From positions 124,001 through 188,000 of the forward strand of contig NZ_MBTF01000038.1 of NCBI RefSeq assembly GCF_002013915.1: a stretch of 64,000 nucleotides of DNA, in the 5' to 3' direction. Positions 54,401 to 62,410 of the stretch are shown one piece after another. Both the position numbers and the translations under genes were made by a program. The notes beneath the pieces were generated by a model, which was given only the letters and a program-made list of their open reading frames with translations, did no database searches and had not been told where the DNA came from. The DNA is from Mucilaginibacter pedocola (GTDB taxonomy: Bacteria; Bacteroidota; Bacteroidia; Sphingobacteriales; Sphingobacteriaceae). Every line of letters starts with the position of its first letter. Position 1 is the stretch's first letter.

Positions 54401-54610
54401 GTTTATGGCGCGTTCCAGCGGGGTGGCAACTGCTTTAGAGCACACCTCGGCGTTGGCACCGGTATAATTTGCGGTTACGGTTACCGATGGCGGCACAATA
54501 TCCGGAAACTGGGTAACCGGCAGCGTAAGCAGGGCCAGCACACCCAATAAAGTAATAACAAGCGAAATAACAAGCGACAACACCGGCCGCCTTATGAAGG
54601 TCTCGAACAT
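51446..54610 (-). CDS. RND multidrug efflux pump, inner-membrane component (HAE-1 type)
   Basis: 1054 residues. FIRRPVLSLVISLVITLLGVLALLTLPVTQFPDI start, DDAIVVVEAVHVKMHE-type TM4 proton-relay region (LAIGIVVDNAIVVVEAV), and GLLGKNAILIVEFAIQR. Twelve TM segments and two large periplasmic loops. It pumps drugs, bile salts or detergents using the proton gradient together with the lipoprotein adaptor and OprM-like channel. 13 bases separate it from the channel gene. HAE-1-type sequence rather than metal-type CusA/CzcA. Confidence 0.95.
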   Translation of the reverse strand: MFETFIRRPVLSLVISLVITLLGVLALLTLPVTQFPDIVPPSVTVTANYTGANAEVCSKAVATPLERAINGVPGMTYMSTVCSNDGLTVIQIYFNVGIDPDQAAVNVQGRVSTIIDELPEEVIKAGVTTEKEVNSMLMYLNIMSEDKGMDEKFIYNFTDINVLQELKRIDGVGRAEIMGAKEYSMRVWLKPDKMLAYKVSTDDVINAIRAQNVEAAPGKTGQASDRSPNALQYVLRYTGKFFEPKQYENIVIKAEGDGAVLKLKEVAEIEFGSLTYSMVSNTDGKPSASIMIKQRPGSNARDVINNIKTRMAELKETSFPAGMTYNVNYDVSRFLDASIHEVLRTLVEAFILVFIVVFLFLQDFRSTLIPALAVPVALIGSLCFMQMLGFSINLLTLFALVLAIGIVVDNAIVVVEAVHVKMHEEHMNAMDATISAMKEISGALVAITLVMSAVFVPVAFMSGPVGVFYRQFSLTLAISIVISGVNAVTLTPALCAIMLKPNHAPKKENLLQKFFSGFNKRYDGLQNKYSGLMTWLSPRKGVTIILLVGFFVLTWGFSAILPTGFIPTEDQGMLYVNVTTPSGATVERTESVLKEVEKQTRGMKAIESVSTLSGYSLVNEVAGASYGMAMISLKPWDERSESLEDVIAQLSEKTRNISDASIQFFPPPTVPGFGNSSGFEIRLLDRSGQGNLQKAADATKNFVNALNATPEISGAFTSFDPNFPQYLISVDQQTAAQKGITIDKAMSTLQTLMGSYYASNFIRFGQMYKVMVQASPEYRSKPEDVLSLQVKNDKGEMVPFSTFIKMEKVFGPEQLTRYNMYTSAMITGDAAKGFSSGDALKAIERVGAKLPKGFVFEWSGMTREQVLSGNQAIVIFIICLIFVYLLLSAQYESFLLPLPVILSLPTGIFGAFFFLKILGLENNIYAQVALVMLIGLLGKNAILIVEFAIQRQKEGLTVLQAAIEGAVSRLRPILMTSLAFIAGLIPLCIASGAGAAGNRSIGTASAGGMLIGTIFGLILIPGLYVIFAGMASKSKKKEQPAVKHAEEEAEPVNH

Positions 54611-54693
54611 AGAGTTTTCAGAAAAGTTTACATAAATATCCCCTGCCCCGGTCTTTGGGGCGTGGTAAACCGGCCATTTTGGGCGCTACGCGC

Positions 54694-55833
54694 TTATTTC
54701 ATGGCCAGCAGCGGGTCTTTGGTTACAGCTTTTGGTTTTATAACCATCCCGTTGCTCACGTTCTGAGTACCTTCGTAAAGTATGCGGTCGCCGGCTTTCA
54801 GCCCATCTTTCACAATATAGTAGTGCGAGAAGCGGGTTGATGGTACAAAGCTTTGCATCTTCAGCTTATTATCGGCACCTACCAGGTAAACGTAGCTTTT
54901 ATCCTGAATGTCGAAAACCGATTCCTGCGGCACCATTACCACCTGGTCGGCTTTAGTAGAAAGGTAAAGTTTTGCGGTTGCGCCGTGTTTAAGCAAGCCC
55001 TGCGGATTTGGGAATATGGCCCTGAAGTTGATAGAACCGGTAGCCTGCTCAATTTCGGCCTCGATGGTTTCTATTTTACCTTTGTGCGCAAAGTCCATCC
55101 CATCTGCCAGTACCAGTGTAACCATGTTGCTGGTTTTATCAGGATTTTCTTTCAACGTACGGATGTATTGCAGGTATTCGTTCTCGGGGAAGCTGAAGTA
55201 AGCATACATCGAGCTAATATCTGAAAGGCTGGTTAATAGCGTACCTTCATCTATCAAGCTACCTGCTTTCAAAGGTATACGGTCGATAATACCATCAAAC
55301 GGTGCGCGGATGAAGGTGTAAGCCAATTGGTCTTCGGCGCTTTGCACCATGGCCTGCGCTTCTTCAATATTCGCTTTATCAGCAGTAAGTTTTGATTGGG
55401 CAACTTCCAGTTCCGATTTGGAAATTACTTTCTTATCAACCAGCATTTTCACCCTATCCACTTCCAGCGAGGTGGCGCGGGCATCGGCCTCGGCATTGCT
55501 GAGGGCAGCTTTTGCTTTTGATAGGTTTACTTTAAACTCCTGGTCGTTCAGTTTAAACAATGGCTGGCCCTTTTTAACGGGTTTACCTTCGTCAACATAT
55601 ATCTTTTCCAGGAAACCGCGCACACGGGCACGTACTTCTATGTTTTTGAGCGCCTGTATATCGGCCACGTAGGCTTTTTTAAGTACGGTATCGCGGGTAT
55701 TAAGGGTAATTACAGGTAATTGCAGGGTATCGGTAGTGGCCGCTTCATCGCTCGCGCTCGACGAGGCACAGCCCGTTGCTAATAGTGCACCGCCTATAAC
55801 GGCGCCTAAAGCTGTTGCTTTAAATATGTTCAT
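54694..55833 (-). CDS. RND periplasmic adaptor (membrane-fusion) lipoprotein
   Basis: 379 residues from the ATG at 55833 (MNIFKATALG, lipobox LLATGC); a 19-residue extension from 55890 has no signal character. MFP domains: beta-barrel/lipoyl halves around KNIEVRARVRGFLEKIYVDEGKPVKKGQPLFKLN, helical hairpin, and YTFIRAPFDGIIDR. It links the RND protein to the outer-membrane channel. First gene of the efflux operon. A short hypothetical membrane gene lies just upstream in the same direction. Confidence 0.92.
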   Translation of the reverse strand: MNIFKATALGAVIGGALLATGCASSSASDEAATTDTLQLPVITLNTRDTVLKKAYVADIQALKNIEVRARVRGFLEKIYVDEGKPVKKGQPLFKLNDQEFKVNLSKAKAALSNAEADARATSLEVDRVKMLVDKKVISKSELEVAQSKLTADKANIEEAQAMVQSAEDQLAYTFIRAPFDGIIDRIPLKAGSLIDEGTLLTSLSDISSMYAYFSFPENEYLQYIRTLKENPDKTSNMVTLVLADGMDFAHKGKIETIEAEIEQATGSINFRAIFPNPQGLLKHGATAKLYLSTKADQVVMVPQESVFDIQDKSYVYLVGADNKLKMQSFVPSTRFSHYYIVKDGLKAGDRILYEGTQNVSNGMVIKPKAVTKDPLLAMK

Positions 55834-55957
55834 TTCTTGTTGTTTTAATGTAAGTGTAAAACTATACAGCTCGCCAAAGGGGAACTGCAATGGGTAGCTC
55901 CAATAAAATACAGCAGGCAGCCGGAGGAAAACTGCGCGCTACAAAGAAATGAATGAA

Positions 55958-56353
55958 TTAAAACGGGCTGAGCCTGAACAAGAAGCCGTAATAAGCAGGC
56001 GGCGAGCCACGCTGTAATACGTACTTGGTATATAGATGGGCAATATTGGCAGGGATGAGATCAGGAAGACTTAAGAGGAAGTGATTGTGGACAATGCTTA
56101 CCGAGAGTATACGGCTCACCAGGAACCTAACTTTGTCCTTTTTCTTTTTACAGTTTTTATCGCCGCTCTGGTCGTTACCGGCTACTTCGTTGCTTATGGC
56201 GTTATCACCAGCTTTAGGCAACACCACTTCGGTTTTACGGCCGGAGCGTACTGCGTTACAGCTATGTGTAAAAAGATTGGCGGTAGGGAAAGAAGTGACC
56301 AGTGCTATTACCAGCCAATTAAAAACAGATATGTAGATAAACTTCTTATACAT
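55958..56353 (-). CDS. Small hypothetical exported protein upstream of RND operon
   Basis: 131 residues. N-terminal hydrophobic segment (FIYISVFNWLVIALVTSF) is followed by a charged middle (KNCKKKKDKVRF) and a C-terminal PPAYYGFLFRLSPF. It points in the direction of the efflux operon, 124 bases upstream of the adaptor start. No family recognised; a PP-type C-terminal motif seems typical of unknown Bacteroidota proteins near efflux genes. Two + strand ORFs overlap it but show no coding character. Confidence 0.5.
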   Translation of the reverse strand: MYKKFIYISVFNWLVIALVTSFPTANLFTHSCNAVRSGRKTEVVLPKAGDNAISNEVAGNDQSGDKNCKKKKDKVRFLVSRILSVSIVHNHFLLSLPDLIPANIAHLYTKYVLQRGSPPAYYGFLFRLSPF

Positions 56354-56549
56354 CGCGCCGTATTGCGAAGTTAATAAAATATTAAATCCAATAAAATTGT
56401 TTTAATAAATTTATCTACAATTCGTGATAATATTTGCATTAAATCCGCACAAACGTCGATTTTTTGTAAAAATCCTGTAACAATAAGAACACATTAGCCT
56501 TTTGGGTTGTTTTGGTGAGGCATAAAGCAGAAACAATATTATTTGCTTA

Positions 56550-56909
56550 TTAAGCTTCCGTAATATTTGCTCTCCCCCAATCGGCAAGTAAGTTTAATAC
56601 ATCGTTAAGCGACCGCCCTTTATCGGTTAGGGTATACTCTACCCGTGGCGGCACTTCGGCATAAACTTTACGCGTGATAATGCCATCGGCCTCCAACTCT
56701 TTCAAATGCCTTGATAATACTTTTAGAGCTATACCCGGGATGGTTTTATGCAATTCGCCAAAACGCTTGGGACCAGGCAGTAATATCCAGATAATGACCG
56801 GTTTCCACTTACCGCCTACGATATTTATGGATGCCGTTATGGGGCAATCGCAAACATCCTCTAACTTTTTTTCAATTATTTGTTCTGCTAACATATTGTT
56901 ATTCAACAT
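56550..56909 (-). CDS. HxlR-family transcriptional regulator
   Basis: About 119 residues from MLNNNMLAEQ; starts at 56927 and 56894 are also possible. HxlR winged HTH with conserved CDCPITASINIVGGKWKPVI, ELHKTIPGIALKVLSRHLKELE, and VEYTLTDKGRSL. Often senses redox or aldehydes via the N-terminal Cys (two Cys are present, CDC). Divergent from an SDR gene, which is its likely target. Repeated GTCAA/TTGAC half-sites lie between the two. Confidence 0.87.
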   Translation of the reverse strand: MLNNNMLAEQIIEKKLEDVCDCPITASINIVGGKWKPVIIWILLPGPKRFGELHKTIPGIALKVLSRHLKELEADGIITRKVYAEVPPRVEYTLTDKGRSLNDVLNLLADWGRANITEA

Positions 56910-56913
56910 TAGT

Positions 56914-56955
56914 GACAAAATTGTCAATACTTGACTAACGTGCCATTACTTGACA
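56914..56955. promoter_or_regulatory. HxlR/SDR divergent operator region
   Basis: GACAAAATTGTC (56914-56925, perfect palindrome), TGTCAA-TAC-TTGAC overlapping it, and TTGACA at 56950. Four TTGAC/GTCAA half-sites in 42 bases suggest the binding region of the HxlR protein. Confidence 0.5.
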
Positions 56956-56994
56956 AAAGTACAGTATTGAATTAATATTGCATAAAAAAACGCT

Positions 56995-57591
56995 ATGAAG
57001 ATCATTATTATTGGTGCTACAGGCACTATTGGCAAGCGAGTTACTGCTGCCCTTTCTAAGGAACACGAAGTAATAAAAGTTGGCTCGAAAAGCGGCGACC
57101 TGCAGGTGGATATCTCCTCGCCCGAATCGATAGAGGCCTTCTATAAACAAGCCGGTGCTTTTGATGCACTGGTATGCGTAAGCGGCGACGCTCACTTCGG
57201 CCCATTCGCTACCATGACGGATGCTGATTTCCGCAAAGGGGTAAACAGCAAACTAATGGGGCAGGTAAACCTGGTACTGATAGGCCAGCGTTACATCAAC
57301 CCTAAAGGCTCATTCACCTTAACATCAGGCTCGCTGGCAACCGACCCTGTGGCTTACGGTGCCAACGCCAGCACGCTTAACGGTGCCATCAACAGCTTTG
57401 TTATAGCATCGGCCATCGAGTTGGAAAACGGCGTACGCATTAACGCGGTTGCGCCGGGCGTGGTAGAAGATTCTCCTGCTTACTTTCCATACTTCCCCGG
57501 CGATATACCGGTAAGTATGGAACGCGTTACCCAGGCCTATGTAAAAAGTGCTTTCGGCGCACAAACCGGGCAGGTTTATTTGGTGAAATAA
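56995..57591 (+). CDS. Short-chain dehydrogenase (atypical SDR)
   Basis: 198 residues. KIIIIGATGTIGKRVTAAL (Rossmann start) then KSGDLQVDISSPES; the Tyr-Lys pair is not clearly conserved, as in short atypical SDRs (NAD(P)-binding proteins of the YwnB/ytfG type). Divergent from the HxlR regulator. The following NTF2-like gene is 11 bases downstream and should be cotranscribed. Confidence 0.85.
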   Translation: MKIIIIGATGTIGKRVTAALSKEHEVIKVGSKSGDLQVDISSPESIEAFYKQAGAFDALVCVSGDAHFGPFATMTDADFRKGVNSKLMGQVNLVLIGQRYINPKGSFTLTSGSLATDPVAYGANASTLNGAINSFVIASAIELENGVRINAVAPGVVEDSPAYFPYFPGDIPVSMERVTQAYVKSAFGAQTGQVYLVK

Positions 57592-57602
57592 ACCGCATCA
57601 AC

Positions 57603-57923
57603 ATGAATTTCAACCAAATTAATAACCAAGTGGTACGCTATGCAGTAGAAGCGCTGCATGGCGGCAACCGCGGGCAATTTGAGGCACTGCTTGCACCCGA
57701 TGCCCAACTGGTACACAACAGGCACCCCGACGATATAAACCAATGGGCCACGCTCTTCTTTTTTGAGGGGAATACAAAGTTTACCGCCATAAACCGGGTG
57801 ACTGAAGACGGGCAGACGGTTTGGGCAGAAATTGAATCGCCGGTGGCAGGCAAAATTGCCGTAAAGCTAATATTTACCGTTGCGGAGGGCAAAATTACCG
57901 CGCTTGATGCCGGCCGCCCATAA
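57603..57923 (+). CDS. NTF2-like (SnoaL-type) protein
   Basis: 106 residues. Single cone-shaped alpha+beta domain: VRYAVEALHGGNRGQFEALLAPDAQL, FFFEGNTKFTAINRV, IAVKLIFTVAEGKITALDAG. SnoaL/NTF2-like folds bind small hydrophobic ligands or act as cyclases/isomerases. Expected partner of the upstream SDR. No signal peptide. Confidence 0.78.
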   Translation: MNFNQINNQVVRYAVEALHGGNRGQFEALLAPDAQLVHNRHPDDINQWATLFFFEGNTKFTAINRVTEDGQTVWAEIESPVAGKIAVKLIFTVAEGKITALDAGRP

Positions 57924-57934
57924 ATGAAAATAAA

Positions 57935-57966
57935 AACGCCCGGTAACAGCGGATGTACCGGGCGTT
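57935..57966. terminator. Bidirectional terminator
   Basis: AACGCCCGGTA / TACCGGGCGTT, 11-bp stem with a 10-base loop, T-rich on the + side and A-rich before it, ending the + strand SDR-NTF2 transcript and possibly that of the convergent phosphodiesterase-like gene. Confidence 0.8.
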
Positions 57967-57988
57967 CATTTTCTATTTGAGATGAATA

Positions 57989-58834
57989 CTATAGTTCTTC
58001 AGCATTAGCATACGTACCTGCCCTACTTTCTAAAAACCTGCGCAACTCCGGCAGTTTATCTGTATTGATCAAGTCCACTCCGCAATTGAGCAGTTGGCCC
58101 CAAACGGCCTCATTTTCGGGCGAGGCCCAAAGGCGTACTTTTTTACCATATTTGTGTGCCATGGCAACATAATTGGTTAAACGCATACGCTCGGCTACGG
58201 GCATATCGCCTTTGCCGTTCCATTTCAGCATTTTGCTGTATTTGCAGCTGGCGGTTTGGTAAATATTAGCGGCGGTAGTATCGCGGAAGGTTTTGGTAAG
58301 GTCTTCGTCAATAAAAGCAAGGCGGCTACGCTCTGCCTTCATCAACTTATAAGGCTTGTTACCGGTTATAACAATGTTTATGGCGCGCTGCACATAAACG
58401 CCGTTCTCGTAGCCGGATATAAGGTTTTTATATTTATTCAACGCCACTTCAAGCACCTCGTAGGTTTTGTTAGCGTTAGATTTTATGTCGATCATCAACG
58501 TAACCGGAGCAAGCGGGCGCTGTGCCAATGCGTTTTTGCCGTTAATGCAATCGGCCAGAGGTTGCAGGTAAAGGTTCTCCAACGTGCGGTGCTTTTCCAG
58601 CATAGGCAATATATGCGCTACCACCAGTTTGCCATTACGCAGGTATATATCTGCCTCCAGGTGGGTAAAGCCGTTGTCTAAGGCATCGTATAGTGGCCGC
58701 TTATGAAAGTAGTCGTTATGCGCAAAGGCGTTGGCCAGTGGGTCGCTTTGCGCACATAAATGGGCACATGGTGCCAGCAATAAAATAAATAGAAATAATT
58801 TTAGGCGTTGAGTGCAATTGGTCAGTATTTGCAT
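57989..58834 (-). CDS. Glycerophosphodiester phosphodiesterase/PI-PLC-like protein, exported
   Basis: 281 residues with signal peptide ending AHLCAQ. The family block AFAHNDYFHKRPLYDALDNG, then FTHLEADIYLRNGKLVVAH has the catalytic His/Asp/Glu arrangement of the GDPD/PI-PLC superfamily. MIDIK segment and LWASPENEAVWG follow. Likely periplasmic cleavage of phospholipid head groups, possibly for phosphate scavenging. Convergent with the SDR/NTF2 unit. Alternative starts are unlikely because the signal peptide begins at the first Met. Confidence 0.82.
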   Translation of the reverse strand: MQILTNCTQRLKLFLFILLLAPCAHLCAQSDPLANAFAHNDYFHKRPLYDALDNGFTHLEADIYLRNGKLVVAHILPMLEKHRTLENLYLQPLADCINGKNALAQRPLAPVTLMIDIKSNANKTYEVLEVALNKYKNLISGYENGVYVQRAINIVITGNKPYKLMKAERSRLAFIDEDLTKTFRDTTAANIYQTASCKYSKMLKWNGKGDMPVAERMRLTNYVAMAHKYGKKVRLWASPENEAVWGQLLNCGVDLINTDKLPELRRFLESRAGTYANAEEL

Positions 58835-58913
58835 CGGCGTTATCGTTTGCTGTTAAAGTTAACGATAACATGTTACCAAATGATATTTCTATGACAATTT
58901 TTTGTTAATTTTT

Positions 58914-59450
58914 TCACAACAACTGCAAGCCAAACGTTAGCAGCAGCACACCCACTTTTATGCCCTTTAAAAAACCCATATAAATAGTAGTAAGCTCGGC
59001 TATCAAACCGGGTTCGCTTTTACCTACCGAAGCCAGAAGCAGGGGTTTAACTGTGGGCTTATTCAACTTATCAGCCAATAGCAGCAAAATTTCTTTCTCC
59101 GCATTTTCGATATACGTAATGCGGTGGAGGTAAGATAATATCAAAACGAAAGAAATATCGGGATCTTTGATATTGGCCTGGAAAGAAGAAAAAGTATTTT
59201 CGAGAAAAGCCACCAGGCCGGCGCAATCCTCAAACGTGTAGCCCGTGTTCAATATCTCATAAATACGGTCGAGGTTAGCAATTTCCAGTTCCGTTTGGGC
59301 AAGAGCCTTTTCAATAGGGACTTTAACATTGCTGAATATGGGCTCCTCGCAGATATCAACGAGCCGCTCCAGCAAATGCGCTTTTGCGCAGTGCAGCCTA
59401 TTTAAGTGCTCAACAAAAAGCGGCTTAATCTTAGTAACGCCGGTGGACAT
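58914..59450 (-). CDS. DUF892 (YciE-type) ferritin-like protein
   Basis: 178 residues. VEHLNRLHCAKAHLLERL and the pattern around LAQTELEIANLDRIYEIL match the DUF892/YciE ferritin-like four-helix family, often stress-induced and without a proven metal-binding function. The C-terminal half ends in a hydrophobic stretch (GFLKGIKVGVLLLTFGLQLL). Function unknown. A candidate structured RNA lies upstream. Confidence 0.7.
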   Translation of the reverse strand: MSTGVTKIKPLFVEHLNRLHCAKAHLLERLVDICEEPIFSNVKVPIEKALAQTELEIANLDRIYEILNTGYTFEDCAGLVAFLENTFSSFQANIKDPDISFVLILSYLHRITYIENAEKEILLLLADKLNKPTVKPLLLASVGKSEPGLIAELTTIYMGFLKGIKVGVLLLTFGLQLL

Positions 59451-59496
59451 AACTTTTAGGTTTAAAATACGGTTTTAATTAATTGTGGTAGAGGTA

Positions 59497-59633
59497 TAAA
59501 AAGAGCTGCTAAGGCCAAAGTAACGGCACAGCCAACAGGAGGCCTGTTTAAAGCGAAATAATACGTAGCAGATGGGTTCGGGGGAACTACACGCGCTTTA
59601 AACGGTAACCAATTTGCTGCTAAGCTCTTACGG
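59497..59633 (-). ncRNA. Candidate structured RNA (6S/Flavo-1-like?)
   Basis: On the minus strand AAGAGCT (59623-59629) pairs with AGCTCTT (59501-59507), which is followed by TTTAT; inside, GTTTAAAGCG (59594-59603) pairs with CGCTTTAAAC (59546-59555) and AGGCC with GGCCT closes a further arm. Rod-like form with a large bubble resembles 6S-type RNAs; I could not verify the family. The 304-base gap otherwise has no gene. Confidence 0.5.
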
Positions 59634-59730
59634 GGCTAATATACTGTATTATTTTTCATAATACTTAACAAAAAATAATTGGAATGAAATTATTTTAAGT
59701 ATTGTACTACCAATAGGAATACAAAGCAAA

Positions 59731-59742
59731 TATAGGTGTTAT
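59731..59742. promoter_or_regulatory. Third copy of TATAGGTGTTAT motif
   Basis: Twelve bases identical to the motif at 26264-26276 and to the reverse complement of 19021-19034, located just beyond the 3' end of the LacI gene and 98 bases upstream of the candidate RNA. Role unknown. Confidence 0.35.
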
Positions 59743-59754
59743 CTGAACCTAATT

Positions 59755-60786
59755 TTAAGCCGTAACCGACACCTTGCTTTTGGATGAATCGCGCATTAAA
59801 AGCTCGGTTTTAAGCACTATAGATTGCGAACTAATATGCTGCGACGAGGTATTTAACTTATTGAGTAATACGGTAATTACGCTATCCGCAATAGCCTCAA
59901 TGGGCTGAGCGATGGCCGTAACCGGTGGCGAGAAAAGTTTAAAAACGTCGTAATCATCAAATGAGATAATCGCCAAATCATCAGGTACTTTTAACCCAAG
60001 GTTGTTGATAACTTTTAGCCCGCAAGTACCCACATGGTTGGTGCCGAAGAAGATAGCATCGATATTTTTATTCTTTTTTAAGAAGGTATTGATAGGCCCC
60101 ATAATAAGGTCATCATTCTGATCGAAAGTTATTTCCAGTGCCGAGGGCTTTAGGCCGCTCTCTTTCAACGCATCTTTATAGCCCTGCATGCGATCTTGCA
60201 TTTGGGTTTGCTGCGAGGCGAAAGTGATGTAAGCAATATTTTTATAACCGCGCTGCACCAGGTGCATAGTAGCATTGTAGGTGCTGAAAAGGTTATCTAT
60301 CTCCACAAAATCGGTACTTACTTTTGGCAAATGCCTGTCGAACAACACTACCGGCATACCGTCCTTTATCAGCGAACTGATATCATCTTCTATTCCTTCG
60401 GGCGGGGCTATAATATAGCCATCCACGTGCCTGTCGCGGAACATACCTATCAGGTCCTTGGTTTTAGAGGTATCGTTATCGGTACTGCAATAGATGATCT
60501 TGTAGCCGTTTTTGTAAGCGCGGTCTTCTATCAGCCTGGCAATAGAGGCAAAGAAAGGGTTAGAGATATCCTCCACCATTAGCCCAATGATGTTTGATTT
60601 TCCCGTACGCAGGCTTTTGGCCAGTGAATTGGGTTTATACCCTACCTCCTCCACAAATTTCTGCACGCGCTCTACCAGTTCTTTGCCTATGCGTTTTTCC
60701 TGCGCACGGCCGTTCAGTATAAAAGAGATAGTGGTTTTAGAAACGTTGAGGTGGTTGGCTATATCAACAATTGAAAGTTTTTTCAC
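59755..60786 (-). CDS. LacI-family transcriptional regulator
   Basis: 343 residues. HTH KLSIVDIANHLNVSKTTISFILNGRAQEKRI and hinge region at 1-60, then a sugar-binding domain (NIIGLMVEDISNPFFASIARL, DGMPVVLFDRHL, FFGTNHVGTCGL). Presumed repressor of the downstream-coded FucP permease and GH2 gene, and of itself. A palindromic TAAATCGATTTA site lies 66 bases upstream of its start. Effector sugar unknown. Confidence 0.92.
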   Translation of the reverse strand: MKKLSIVDIANHLNVSKTTISFILNGRAQEKRIGKELVERVQKFVEEVGYKPNSLAKSLRTGKSNIIGLMVEDISNPFFASIARLIEDRAYKNGYKIIYCSTDNDTSKTKDLIGMFRDRHVDGYIIAPPEGIEDDISSLIKDGMPVVLFDRHLPKVSTDFVEIDNLFSTYNATMHLVQRGYKNIAYITFASQQTQMQDRMQGYKDALKESGLKPSALEITFDQNDDLIMGPINTFLKKNKNIDAIFFGTNHVGTCGLKVINNLGLKVPDDLAIISFDDYDVFKLFSPPVTAIAQPIEAIADSVITVLLNKLNTSSQHISSQSIVLKTELLMRDSSKSKVSVTA

Positions 60787-60851
60787 GGGCTGTCCTTATA
60801 AATTCAAATATAAAATAATATCGCAAACAAGGCGAATGCAAATATGCCGTT

Positions 60852-60863
60852 AAATCGATTTAT
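60852..60863. promoter_or_regulatory. LacI-type operator TAAATCGATTTA
   Basis: Perfect 12-base palindrome with central CG, as in LacI-family operators, in the upstream region of the lacI-type gene. A related half-site TCGTTTAA-like sequence occurs in the FucP promoter region near 62360. Confidence 0.55.
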
Positions 60864-60910
60864 TGTAAAGATTTTCCACTAAAAACGGTTTGTGGGGAGG
60901 ATTATTTTGC

Positions 60911-61077
60911 GTCGCTATTTTACTCACCCCGGGTTTCCCGTAAGCTTACGGGACTGCCCGCCCCTCTCTTCCTGCGGAAAAGAGGGTGAGCTTCTGTTTT
61001 TTATTTTAAACCTTCTTTACGAAGTAGAGAGGGCGGCCCAGCGCAAGCGTCGGCCGGGTGAGTCCACTCACCGAGCG
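60911..61077. repeat. Composite dispersed repeat (inverted copy of 45181-45338)
   Basis: GTCGCTATTTTACTCACCCC, CCCGTAAGCTTACGGGA palindrome, CCTCTCTTCCTGCGGAAAAG, GGGTGAGC, then a second GAGAGGGCGGCCCAGCGC block and GGGTGAGTCCACTCACCGAG. Blocks match 45181-45338 in reverse orientation. The 308-base gap between LacI and FucP is filled by this element and the operator. Confidence 0.75.
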
Positions 61078-61094
61078 GACTCATGACAACACAC

Positions 61095-62318
61095 TTATAC
61101 CGCCTGCTTATTCAAACGTTTATAATTAAAGCCGAACAGGAAGATGACCGCATAACAAATAATAGGCAGGTAATATGCATGTGCCACATTATTGTTGGCT
61201 ATCAAGCCCATTGCTAATGGGAACAAACCACCACCCACAACGCCCATCACTATGAACGATGAAGCCTGCTGGGTTTGCCTGCCCATATTCTTCAACCCAA
61301 GGCTGAAGATAGTAGGGAACATAATGCTAAAGAAGAAGTTGATGAACAACAGCGATATAAATGATACCCAACCAAAGCCCTGCGCCACAATTAGGCACAT
61401 CAGGATGTTGCCCATGGCAAATGCCGCCAGCAGTTTATATGGGGCAATAAAGCGCATGAGGTAAGTGCCGGCAAAACGGCCTACCATCATCATTACCATA
61501 CTAAGGGCAAAAAATCTGCTTGCGTTAGCATCGGTCAAATGCATTACCTCGTGCCCGTAGTTTATAAAAAAGGCCCAAGTACCGCCCTGAGCAGCAACAT
61601 TGAATAGCTGTGCCACTACCGCAAAAACGAAATGCTTATGCTGAAACAATTTCTTATCGGCATGTGCAACTTCCGCAGTAGAATACAAATCAGTTGCAAC
61701 AACATGCGGATCTGTTAGCGGCGGAACTTTTATGAAAGCAAACGCTATCGCAATAACCGCAATTACGGCACCTATCACCACGTACAAATGTTTAACCGAA
61801 ACCAGGTCCTGCTCACCCTCGAAGATAACGGCGCTGCCAACAATAGGCCCTATAATGCCCCCTACCCCGTTAAAGGCCTGGGCAAAGTTTACGCGTTGGT
61901 CGCTTGTGCGCTGGTCCCCGAGGGATGCTACAAAGGGGTGAGCTACTGCTTCTAAGGTTGCCATGCCGCAGGCCAAAATAAATAGCGCGCCCCTAAAACC
62001 TGCAAAAGATTCGGCATCGGCAGCAGGTATAAATAAAAATGCGCCGATAGAATATAGCGCCAGGCCCAGCAAAACGCCGGCTTTGTATCCGTACCGTTTC
62101 ATGAACAGGCCCGCCGGGATACCCATTACGAAATACGCCCCGAAGATGGAGAATTGAACATAGGCCGAGCGCGCCTTGCTGATGTTGAGCACTTTTTGAA
62201 AATGGCGGTTCAGTACATCGCCCATAGTCATAGAGATGCCCCACATCAAAAACAGCGACGTGACGAACAGGAGCACCACGAGGTATTTGCGCTCGGTAAA
62301 TTTGGGTTGGTTATCCAT
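61095..62318 (-). CDS. FucP-type sugar:H+ symporter (MFS)
   Basis: 407 residues. Twelve TM segments; MGDVLNRHFQKVLNIS and YFVMGIPAGLFMKRYGYKAGVLLGL near the N-terminus are FucP-family motifs, with PFVASLG and RTSDQRVNFAQAFNG. E. coli FucP imports L-fucose; relatives carry glucose, galactose or other hexoses. Substrate cannot be fixed, but it is encoded between a LacI regulator and a GH2 gene, so it should import the product of that enzyme. Confidence 0.88.
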   Translation of the reverse strand: MDNQPKFTERKYLVVLLFVTSLFLMWGISMTMGDVLNRHFQKVLNISKARSAYVQFSIFGAYFVMGIPAGLFMKRYGYKAGVLLGLALYSIGAFLFIPAADAESFAGFRGALFILACGMATLEAVAHPFVASLGDQRTSDQRVNFAQAFNGVGGIIGPIVGSAVIFEGEQDLVSVKHLYVVIGAVIAVIAIAFAFIKVPPLTDPHVVATDLYSTAEVAHADKKLFQHKHFVFAVVAQLFNVAAQGGTWAFFINYGHEVMHLTDANASRFFALSMVMMMVGRFAGTYLMRFIAPYKLLAAFAMGNILMCLIVAQGFGWVSFISLLFINFFFSIMFPTIFSLGLKNMGRQTQQASSFIVMGVVGGGLFPLAMGLIANNNVAHAYYLPIICYAVIFLFGFNYKRLNKQAV

Positions 62319-62410
62319 CCGGGTTGGGTTTTATTGGAGAATTATTGGTTTTGTAAATTAAACGAAATGTTTTGCAAGTAGCAAGAAGGGGGATGCTTTT
62401 GGCTTTTTTA

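Noticed and set aside
56085..56336. + strand ORFs opposite the small exported protein
   Set aside because: Shadow frames; only the minus frame has a signal-like segment and direction matching the operon.
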